This document shows, one piece after another, positions 54,230-64,000 of a stretch of 64,000 nt of DNA. This DNA is from Malurus cyaneus samueli (Eukaryota; Chordata; Aves; Passeriformes; Maluridae): the NCBI GenBank assembly GCA_009741485.1, contig CM019238.1, positions 12,607,030-12,671,029 of the forward strand, read 5' to 3'. The translations under genes were made by a program, and so were the position numbers. The notes under the pieces were generated by a model that saw only the letters and a program-made list of their open reading frames with translations, did not search any database and was not told where the DNA came from. The stretch's first letter is position 1. Each line of letters begins with the position of its first letter.

Positions 54230-57200
54230 TTATCTCCTTTATGGAATATAATCATGGAATGTGATAATGGATTCACCACATCTGTGTGAATAAATAAAGA
54301 CAGTTAGCAAAGCCCCATGGAACATTCACAACACATCCTGTAACAGGGTATTAATGAGTGTGTTAATTAAGCAGTGTGGAAGTGGCTTACAGGGTCACAG
54401 ACACAGAAAATTACAGTGGCAGGATATTGAAATATTCCTTCCCATGATGCTTTTTGTACAACCTCCATCACTTTCGTGACATTTACCTTGTGTTTTAATG
54501 TTTGCTAAGGAGACTGAATTTGGTGACTCTCTGAGGAGCCTCAGAGGACCATGATGACCCAGGGGGTGACTCAAATTTCTTCATTCTGTGTATGAAGAAA
54601 GATATTTCTCAACAGAAACTCTCCTATCTGTGGCCAGGCATGGCTGATCAACGAACCACACACATAGGTCATTAACATATAGAAATTGGGGATTTCCACC
54701 CTCACAATCTTAAATCAATAGGCTGGGGAAAGACAGATATTTCCCTTATCTTGTACCTATTTTTACCTGTGTATTTTGGAGCCAGTGAAAATGATGTATT
54801 AGTCATTCTCAAAAACCGTTTGGTACAAGAAGGAAAAAAGTATTTCCCAGTATTTTACTGTCTAGATTGCTGCAAATGTTTATCCATTTTTGGAATTCAT
54901 TTTTCAGTAATTGTTAAGAACTCCTGCCTTGAGGCATTTCATCTGTGGTTGTGTTTGGAGTGTGGGCTGGCTGATGTTGAGTAGGGAAGACAGGAGTGTT
55001 GCAGCTTTTGGAAATATGAAGAACCTGTGAAATTATCCATTCTTCCATCTGCCTATCCATACATAACATTGTGATGTTCACTTCTGAAAGGCTGCTGGAT
55101 AAATTTTCAATAAGAGATAACTCCACTGTCTAAAAGCAATTGCTATGAGGAGTTTGTAGATATTCCATCTCGACAGTCTTGTACAGAAGAGAAGAAATTT
55201 ATCTTCCATCCCCTGGGCAATTTCAGTGGCCAGGAAACAGATCTGATTGCCCGCATTCTCGCCCTGAGAGAGCCTTAGGAGAAGCCCTCTGAGAACCCTC
55301 AGAGGTGGGAAAAGGTGTCAGAGAATGATAAACACGCTCCATTTTCTGTGTTATTTAATGGGCTGAAGATTCCTGATTTCATCCCAGTTCACAGCATTTG
55401 AGTGGTCATTCAGGAAAGGTTGAAAACTGCTGGATTTTGCTACTGTGGGTTTCCTTTAATCGTGTCAGCACATTTCCTTGGAGCCACATCTCTGGGCTGG
55501 GTGGATGGATAGTAGAGAATGTTTTGTTTATATTTAGACTTGTTCCAGCCATGAAATTAGTAGAATAAATAAAGATAGAAGTACAAAGATTAGAGAGGTT
55601 TTAATTTGGTACAGGCACCATTAATGGTTTATTTACTTTGTGTTCCTGGAACTTCAGCCGTCCCTTGATAACTAAAAATGCTCCAGAAAAGCTGCAGGGA
55701 TCAACGGGGAGAGGAAGACAGAACCAAAAGCAGTAGAAACCAGGTAGCCTGGGACAGGTATTGCAGTCAAGAGAAACAGGTCAGATTTTGGGTGATGTGG
55801 ATGGGAATTTGCAGATCCCACAGTTAGGTCAACCATGAGTAGCTGGAGGGTCTCTGATATTGTTTAGTACCTTATTAGCAGAGTAAAACCAAATTAAATA
55901 ATGCCATAGAATTGGTAACTACATAGGCCTTTCGAAAATGTGTTAGAAAGCACTTCCTCAGCCATGACAGGGGTTAAGACAGAGTGAACTCAGCATCAGC
56001 TGCATCAGCTCTAAATGTGCATGATTTCTATGTCCTTCCCCGAGACTGAGGAATGTTTGCACTTGCAGGAGTCCAGGTGAGCCAAACTGGGGATGCTTCC
56101 AGGAATTCCTTTCTGAACTCAGGCTTTCAGCCCTTACTGCTTTGGGGGGAAGACCCAGCATCACTTCCACAGCATCCTAAAACATGCCAGTGAAGCATCT
56201 AAAATTCACATTCACAGGTTCTCATACCTGATGCATCTTTCCTGAGCAATGACACTGACCTGAATAAAGCATTTTATGAAGGCAAAACCAAAATTCGTTT
56301 ATCAGGTTGGTCAGTGGCTGCTGGTGCCTGAAGAAGAGCCAAGCACTGGCTCAGGGCTGCTTTGCTGCATTTTGATCCCAATGCACCTTCATTGGGTGAG
56401 AAGGAGAAGAGGCTTTCCCTACCTGTGCTTCTCTGCTCATTTCCATGTCTCAATTACCTCCCATTCAAAGGGAAATATTTCCCCAAATCATTCAAAGGAT
56501 GAGGAGCAGGCTCAAGTTTGTGAAATACTTTGTCATTCTTGTTGGAAGATCTCTGCAGAAGAGTTGATGCCGTTCATAAGTGTTTTTAGAGCTGTACTAC
56601 CTCAGCTCACACGAGTTTTGTTTATTTTACATGCTTATTTCTGTGTTTATTGCACATATTCCTCAAGCTGCATTTAGAAAACCTGATGTAATCGCACCCA
56701 TAATTGTGAGATGTGATATTTTCCTGGTGCTTCATTTTGTTATCCTTTGCAGACAGCAGGAAGAAATGCCAGCTCAGTCCTGGCTTTAGAACAAGTTTTG
56801 CTTTTGTTTTCAGTCAAACTAACATTCTCCTCCATTTAATGTTCTCTTTTCCCAGCCTCAAGAAGAAATCAATAATTAGTTGTCGAGGCTGCTTTCCATC
56901 CACAAGGAATTCTGGAAAGCTCTCCAACGAGACCTTGGGGTGGTGCTGGTTCTGGTGTTTTTCTTTCAAGAATCAAAACCTTTTCTGGCTTGACTCTATA
57001 AAAGATTGTCTGACTGCAGCTTTGAGTGCTCAGGAAACATTCTGCCAGGTAGGAACACACAGCTGGAACTCAGCTCCAGGCCCAGGACCTGGAGAGCAGC
57101 AATCATATGGAAGAGCTGTGATGCTTCTGTTCATGTGTTTAGGAGTCATTTTTTTGCACAATTTTTATCCCTGATTTACAGCATGACCAAGGAAGCCTGT

Positions 57201-58124
57201 GGAGAAATTGCATGAAAATTTTTAACTCTGGTGAGTGCTTGGGAAATAATTAGAGCGTATGCCGGGACCTTATAGCAGCTCTCTGGCTTTTGGATTTGCA
57301 ATTCATGTGAAGACTTGTCCAGCATTTCGTGAGCACCTTGAGCTTGGAGAATTTGCCAGAAAAATCCCAACAAAGGAATTCCTTTCTCTTCAGTGCTTGA
57401 CAGCTCTCTGACAGGAAATGTTCTGTTCATCCTGTGTGTGCTAGAACAGCCCCGAGCTGGTGATTCAGCAGTGGGTAAGGTGGCAAGTTCCTTTAGACAG
57501 CGGAGCACTTTGAAGGTTCTGGTGAATATCCAGACCCTCACCAAGGGCATTTGCTGGTGGCTTTTCTCCAGTCACTTCAGCCCTGGGTTTTGATTGATTG
57601 CTGCTTGCAGCCCAGAAAAATGAGAGATTGCAATTGCCAAACAGAGCTCATTAACTTAAAAGCACACATTGATGAATTCAACGCAGAATAAGTCTTTCCT
57701 AATGCTCCAAATATCTTAAAAGTTCAAATTCCCTTTCATTACAGAACTTCTCTACCAACACTTTCGCAAGCCAGTGGTTGAATCCCTTCCATGGAAAGCA
57801 GTACAGAGGACATGATCAGTCCTGGGGAGCTCACCAACACAATTAATCAGCCATGGATCCATTGTTCCAGAGGTCCAAGGAGGAGGTTTTTAATTAATTT
57901 GTTCTGTACTTCGCCTGAGATTATCCTAGCTGGTTTTGGCCATCTTTCCAGCCTCCAGTTTTCCAAATTGACAAAAATCTCGGAGATAGATGGGTGCTGT
58001 TATCTCTTGTTGCTGCTGAGACATCAGCTCCTGTTTCACTCCAACATTCAGATGGTTTTGATGCCAGCACTTTGCAGCAGAGAGAATATCAAAGAGAGTC
58101 TTGTTGATTTCTCTTCATATTATA

Positions 58125-58215
58125 GAGTCTTTAATATCTCCAAGGATGGAGCCTTCATGGCAAATCGTTCCAGTGTTTTATCATCCTTAAAGTAAAAAAG
58201 ATTTACTTGGGTACA
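58125..58215 (-). mobile_element. Old CR1 fragment
   Basis: AAGGATGGAGCCTTCATGGC, GTTCCAGTGTTTTATCATCC and TTAAAGTAAAAAAG resemble the reverse-complemented CR1 stretch that precedes its 3' end, but with many changes. It may extend left to about 57860. Confidence 0.5.
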
Positions 58216-59314
58216 AATCTACATCAGATATAAGCCCACACCTTCCCTTCATGTCCAACTAGGAGGACAAGATGGAGACAAATGAGTAGCACTTTTCCCT
58301 TTTCCCTGTGCTGTGGCCCAGGTACCACACAGCTGCTCTCTTGTTTTCCTTATTCACCTGCCACTGCCACTAACACCAGGGGCAAGCTGTCAGCAGACAT
58401 TTCACCAGACATCTCCAGGCAGAGAGCAAGCAGAGCAGTACTGAACTCCTCAAGTCTTTGAAATGAAGAAATATAGAGGCAGTTAAAAAGCACCAACAGC
58501 CCAAAGATAAGATATATGGGCTTGCAGGCTTGCCACAGCACTGTGACCATTTCTACAGCTTTATTTACTGCGAGCGTCTTGGAAGGAAAGACAAACGTGT
58601 AAGCCAGAGGATGATTAAAGAGTGAGCTGGGGAAGTTTAGACTCCTTCAGAATACATTTGAGTAATGAACAGTATTCATCAAGTCTATATAAAGGCAAGC
58701 TAATAAGGACAAAGGGTAAATCTTCACCAACAATTAACTATGGATTCTGGATCGTATTTGTGCCTGTGTCACCCAGCTCTCTAACGTAAGCTCTCTATAC
58801 TTCCTTGCCAGAACAAGTACTTTCCAAGCCCATGGTTCCTGCCCAGGCAGGAGGTGGATCCACACTCAGCTCTTGTCCACAGCTGCAGACTGTCAATACA
58901 CACAGTGCTGGCAAACACTGATAGTTTTTCCAAGAAAAACTTACTCCGAGCTGAATTCATTACTCTGATACCTTCTTATCTTCAGCATCAGCTCTCTCCC
59001 AGATTCCAAACCTCAGCTGTGCCTCTGCCTACCTGGGGCGCAGCTGTTTGTACATCCCTGTGGTGCTGGGAGCTCTTCTTTCCATCTGGGTTTGCAGATC
59101 CAAACTGGTTCCTTCTTCTCCCCATCACCAGGGGCTGTTGCTGTGCTGCCTGAGGAGCCTGAGCTGGGACAGTGTGAGGAGGAATGGAGCATTCCTCTTG
59201 TTTCTGCTCACAGCAGCCCCCAGTGCCTCCTGTGTGCAATGAGTGCTCAGAACTGGGCATGGCCTGGTTGGAGAGCACGGGAAGAGTCTCCAATATCGCT
59301 CTCCTGAAAGGAGA

Positions 59315-59379
59315 GACACCCCAACAAACCTGGAACAGACACCCCAACAAACCTGGAACAGACACCACCACAAACCAGA
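59315..59379. repeat. 23-bp tandem repeat, about 2.8 copies
   Basis: Units 59315-59337 and 59338-59360 are identical (GACACCCCAACAAACCTGGA plus ACA), with a degenerate third copy after them. The same 23 bases that span the unit junction occur again, exactly, at 61053-61075. Confidence 0.95.
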
Positions 59380-62300
59380 TGTGACGATGCACAAGGTGTG
59401 TCCTTGCTGTGCAGAACCAATGTTCCCCTCCAGCCCTCTTCAATTTCCTCACCGACTTCTTCCCCGAGAGGAAACAGCTCATAATGCTCTGCCATTTTCC
59501 TCAGAGAGATCTGTGTCATTGTGTACAGACTGCTCTGAGCTGCTGAGCTCTGTGGCAATAATGCACGCTCTCACGGAAGAATTTTTATCATGAGATCTCA
59601 AAGATAATGGAGATTAGTTATCAGTACTGTTTATGCTCAGCCATTCAGAGTGATATCTTTACCTGCATCTGAGTGGGGTTTGACAAGTGCTCCCACCCAG
59701 TACAGAAGTCAGGAGTTCTCAAGGCCAAAAATAAACTTTGCTGATGTGAAAACTCGGCGCAGAGGTCACAGCTCACCATGTAACATGCAAACAATAAAAT
59801 GGTTTCTATAACCTGCTGCCTGCCTGGCTGAGGTGTCTGAGTTCAGTTTCAATTTGAGACTCTATGAATGATGTCCCATGCAATCTCCTCATCAGGATTT
59901 GCTGTATGTGCTTAGGCAGGAGCAAATATTTCCCTGTCTGAATTTCTGGATTTGTTTCCACAGTTCAGACTTTGATCTGCTTCTCAGACTCTGGCCATAT
60001 GTTTTCCTTTCTCTCCCTGTTTTCCTATGAGTTGCACTGTTACCTACTGTATTTACAGCCTGTTTATGTTGGTCATCAGGCTCAGAACCTGTCCAGGGCT
60101 CCAATCCTCTAAGTACTTGCATGAATAATTTTTCTTTCCAAGATGATATCTGTTGACAGTGTTCCAAAATAACAACCAAACCGTAAAGTTTTACTCACCC
60201 CGTTGAATTCAGTGGCCATTTTGCAGTGACTGCAACCCAGACAAATTACAGTATATATTTATTTATTTGTCTTCATTCCTGACCTTGGGGTGGATATTTC
60301 CTGCTGTTTCTTTCAAAAGTTTAAGTGGGAATCCAGTACAAAATTAGAAACTGGATTCCATGTACGTCATTTCCCTGACCAGACTAGTATTTTTCATTTA
60401 AGGACAACAACCAAAATCTCTGTCTGACCAGAAGGGGCTTTTGTTTGCCTCTGTAATTGGATGTACCTCCCAGGACCCTGGGGAGCTGTGTTCTGACTCC
60501 TGACAGGAGAGCATGCAGTACATGACCTTGGCACCTTGCTTTTTTGTGGTCAGCATTTTAATTCCAGTGCTGGGTCAGGCATCTGAGGATCAAAAACCCG
60601 CGGGTTTTGTCTTCAGAGCATTTCTGAAGTACAAAAGTAACGATGCTGCACTGGTGGAGGGAGTAGGAGGCCTGTTCAATCTCATTCCTACTGTTGGTTT
60701 GTCACCATGTGGCTTCTGTAAGAATTCATGAGCGTGTCACCAGCTCTGAGATTAGTAAAAATGCTGGACAGCAGAGAGTTTTAGAAATGCTCCGAAGCCA
60801 AGAGGATTTACAACACACAACCTCTGCAAAGGAACACGGCCTTAAAGTTGCATTCAGTTAATTTCTTAAGCAAAAAGACAACAGAGGAAGGAGAAAAAAA
60901 AAATCCATTATCAAATCTTTGTGTAGCATATTGTGACCCATTCCTGCCTGGTCTTACAGGGGAAAAGAAAGGCATTAGCTGGAATTCAGTCCAGAGTCAG
61001 AAAGCCTGAAATAGGAAGCATGGACTCATTTTTAACAGCAAAGTGATTAAATCCTGGAACAGACACCCCAACAAAGGACAAATCTTTCATTCTTGGTGCC
61101 ACATTCTCAGCAGGTTTCTTTCTGGACCATGAACTTGATAAGGTAAGGCCTTTCATCAATAGGATTTGTTGTACTCAATAGGATGTTCAGAATATCCCTT
61201 AAAGATTCCTGAAGGAAAACCAAATTTTCAAGGGAAATTCATATCCTGTAAGAAAATTCACACATATGTAGGGTTAGGGTTAATGCATACATGTGACATA
61301 TGAAGCTCTGTGATGTCTGTATTGTGTGTACAAGCACTTGTGCTGCTTTCCTCCTGCTTACATTGGCTGTTGGGAATTAGACCAGTGATTTAGGAAGGGT
61401 GTAAAGGATGGAAATCCTCTCTGGAGAGACCCTGTCAGGAAATAACCATTCTTGGAGTGTTCCTTGGAGAGTACCGAGGCATCCCCAGCTCTCACATGCA
61501 TCTCTCACCATGGGCTGCTCTTCCTCTTGTTTATTTTCACAAAAATGTCTTTCTTGCTCCTGCGCTCCCCGTTCCTGCCTCATGGCCTTGCGGTGACCGC
61601 GGGCTGCCTTGACAGAAATCTCTGGCTGGAATGATGTGCTTTGCCAAGGTTGTCTTTATTTAGACAAGGTTTCTGCTTTCTGAATTCTCTTGTGGGAATG
61701 GAGGGATGGTAAATCAACCGCTGCACCCTACATGGGGTGCTCAGGGGAAAGGACCTTTAATGTTCCTACCTTGTTCAGCACCTTCTCTCAGCTTTTTACA
61801 GGGAAAACTGGAACTTCTGAATAATTTAGCAGTGTGGTAGACCAGAAGGATTTTTCTGCTTTGAATGTAAGCATATCTACCATTGGGGACAATCCCTGTC
61901 ACCAAGAGAGCCAGGGCAGGGTCTGTCCCAGAAATCCCAAGTCACTCCTTCGCAGAGCAGTCACAAAGAAACTGTGGCTTGGTTTTTCCTCCCTCAACTG
62001 TGACCCAGAACACAGCAGACTGCAACATAGAGTGGCACTGAGCAGCCACAGTGCTGTGCTGGTGTTGGGGGAGAGCCTCAGTCACCCTCCCCAGGCACTG
62101 TGCCTGAGGCAGCTCTTACCCAGAGGAGCTGGCACTCAGAAATGGGCACAAACTGGAGATTAGGGAGCAACGGAAAGAAGATTTTCCCAGGCCAGTGACA
62201 AAACCAGGAACAGAGTTCTGATTGCTGTTAAACTAACCACTTCTCCTAAATTTATATTAGTTGGGCATAATACACTGACCTGGGTTTAATACAAGTGAAT

Positions 62301-63519
62301 TCTGTGCATATTGGTAACATTTTCATGCTGGGTGTCAAGCCTAACAAGAGGAGCTGAGATATGAGTCTATTTATTATTTATTTACTTATATATTTCTTTT
62401 ATGCATAATAGAACACTCATTTATTTTAACTCGATACAGAAGTCAGAATTGTTCTATTGAACCTGCTCCTCAGTGAGTGCTGTGCAAGCTGATGAGCCTG
62501 GGCAGGAGAAGGATCTGAGCACAGGTATGAAATTCATTTTCCCACACAGAGCGATATTGGATGAATATTTCATTAGTTCAGAAAGATTTTGACAAATATG
62601 GGTGTTTAGAAATGGTAAAGATTTTACAATTGTAAAAGATGTCAACATCTACTTAGAGTTGAGTGGATTTCATGGGCTTTCAACCAGATAAAATCAGACA
62701 TTGTTCTTGGTTTGGGTGCTGTTACAGTCCCCCGTGGTTCACTTTTCCTCCCAGAGAATTGGGAAAAGGCAGTGTCAGACAGAAGAAGCAGATTTGGTCA
62801 GAAGGGGATTTAAATCAGCCTACAAACATTGCTGACAATGCTTCCATTTCAGATTTTTATGTGCTCAAGAGAGATATTTTGCAGTAGAGAAGTAATTCCT
62901 GACTCTGGAGCAGGATTGGAATAATGGGGTAGAACTGCTGTGTCACCACTTCCAGCCTCCCCGGTGAAATGTCTGCACCCTCACACCTTGCCTGAGGTGG
63001 AATTTGTAAATATCCCTGGCAGAGTCAGCTTTCCTGCCACGCTGATGTGATTTATGTGACACAAATTCATCCCCAGCAATCCTTAAAAATGAGTGTGCAC
63101 ATCACCGAGGGACAAAGTTACAGTTGCACAGTCACAATACATCACAGAGCTGGGACTCCCCTGAAACAGCTTTCTCAGCTGCATGCAAAAGTCATGGTAC
63201 TAAAGCAGTTTTTATCTAAGCTTAGTGATTGGACTGGTTATGTGCATGATTTTGGCTTTAAATGATCCTGAACTGAGGCTTGTAATATTCTGGGTGATTA
63301 TTTACTGAGGGCTGACTAGATTTGGGATGTGACTCAGTGTCTCCTTATCTCTTATTCTGCTCTAGAACTGGCTCCACTCAGTGTGAATCGGTGGAACTGT
63401 TTGCAAACTTGAAGTATTTGTATGTTTGAATAATTAAAATGCTTTACATTTAATCCTATAGCACAGAATTGGCTGGAACATCTGCTGAAAAATGAAGTTT
63501 GTGTTCAGCATCCCAATTC

Positions 63520-63636
63520 ATCCCTGTGGATGTGGCACTTGAGGACAGTGTTTGGTGATGCTGGGTTGATGGTTGGGCTTCATGATCTTAAAGACCTTTT
63601 CCAACCCGAACAATTCCATGGTTTGTGATTCTACGT
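63520..63636 (+). mobile_element. CR1 LINE 3' fragment
   Basis: GATGTGGCACTTGAGGACAG, GATGGTTGGGCTTCATGATC and AGACCTTTTCCAACCCGAAC followed by ATTCCATGG and GTGATTCTACG are the sense strand of the CR1 3' end, including the terminal GATTCTA-like repeat. Confidence 0.88.
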
Positions 63637-64000
63637 GAGATTGTCAATTTTCTGTTCTAACAACACTGACCTCAGTGTGTGTGCCCTGCTTCCAAACATG
63701 ATGTGATTATGGACCTCAAAATTGGTCTTCTAAATCTAAAAGTACATTTGGTGATGTGCAAAAAAAAATTACTCCTAATACATTTGTTAGGAGTTCAGCC
63801 CAGCAAATTCCATGCAGGTGGGTTCAGTACAAACAGCCTGCACAGCTGTGAACCTGTGAGTGTGGGGGCAGAGAAGGAACCTTTGGTGTCAGGCAGAAAA
63901 GATCCCAATCACAGCATGTAAGGGGCAGGTACAGTGGGTAGCACCAGTAATGCCCATTTGCTGCACAGAAAAGCCTCTTTAGAAAATCCAGGTCTTACAG

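Larger units (their letters stand above)
37800..64000. other. Gene-poor region upstream of EDA2R
   Basis: Across about 26 kb I can support no coding exon on either strand. Open frames rarely exceed 150 codons, show no family motifs and do not join through splice sites. Content is unique AT-leaning DNA, CR1 fragments (separate entries), small simple repeats, and a few blocks that could be conserved elements. In human the androgen receptor gene lies on this side of EDA2R, so long-range regulatory DNA is a fair guess, but nothing here proves it. Confidence 0.55.

Noticed and set aside
59048..59242. Open frame with a membrane-like segment (VVLGALLSIWVC)
   Set aside because: No homology and no gene context; read as chance in gene-poor DNA.
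60513..60731. 72-codon open frame starting with a signal-peptide-like segment
   Set aside because: It stands alone, with no promoter, splice partner or known family; short hydrophobic starts are common by chance.
61266..61284. Telomere-like TTAGGG repeats (TAGGGTTAGGGTTA)
   Set aside because: Only about two units; not an interstitial telomere array.

Overview
This is vertebrate nuclear DNA, almost certainly from a bird. The genes are split by GT/AG introns. The interspersed repeats are short 3' fragments of CR1 LINEs (the commonest avian retroelement) plus one solo retroviral LTR. Two gene families are recognisable: a GPR83-like receptor on the + strand and the ectodysplasin receptor EDA2R (XEDAR) on the - strand. 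EDA2R lies at Xq12 in human, so the window probably corresponds to the avian chromosome 4/4A segment homologous to part of human Xq. That placement is inference. I see no bacterial, phage, plasmid or CRISPR content.

Layout. 1-5.85 kb: non-coding flank with a possible conserved element at 4.74-5.06 kb. 5.87-6.58 kb: GC-rich promoter and first-exon region of the receptor gene, containing a ~60 bp minisatellite. 6.99-12.37 kb: four coding exons of a complete 412-residue GPR83-like GPCR. 12.4-20.9 kb: spacer with a solo LTR at 14.9-15.25 kb (TG...CA ends and a 5-bp target duplication) and, at 19.7-20.4 kb, two pieces that together resemble one sushi (CCP) domain of the IL2RA/IL15RA type. 21.0-25.08 kb: probable long 3' UTR of EDA2R. 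25.08-29.01 kb: eight coding exons of EDA2R (- strand), 517 codons, all exon phases consistent. 29.0-33.8 kb: EDA2R intron 1. 33.8-34.3 kb: CpG island with the EDA2R non-coding first exon. 34.4-37.7 kb: a cluster of simple and tandem repeats (TGTGTGCCG array, CR1, G-rich minisatellite, polypyrimidine tract). 37.8-64 kb: gene-poor DNA with scattered CR1 fragments and no coding exon I can support; in human the AR gene lies beyond EDA2R on this side.

Biology. EDA2R is the receptor for ectodysplasin A2 and signals through TRAFs to NF-kB. The predicted bird protein keeps the human-like ectodomain, membrane segment and TRAF motif. It then adds a cysteine-rich cytoplasmic segment and a C-terminal death domain that the 297-residue human protein lacks. 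The GPR83-like receptor is intact except that the DRY-box aspartate is asparagine (NRH). The two genes are convergent neighbours, and nothing in the sequence shows that they share a pathway.

Most interesting points: the death-domain-bearing EDA2R, the NRH motif in the GPCR, the orphan sushi-like pieces between the genes, and the cluster of non-B-DNA-prone repeats upstream of the EDA2R CpG island.
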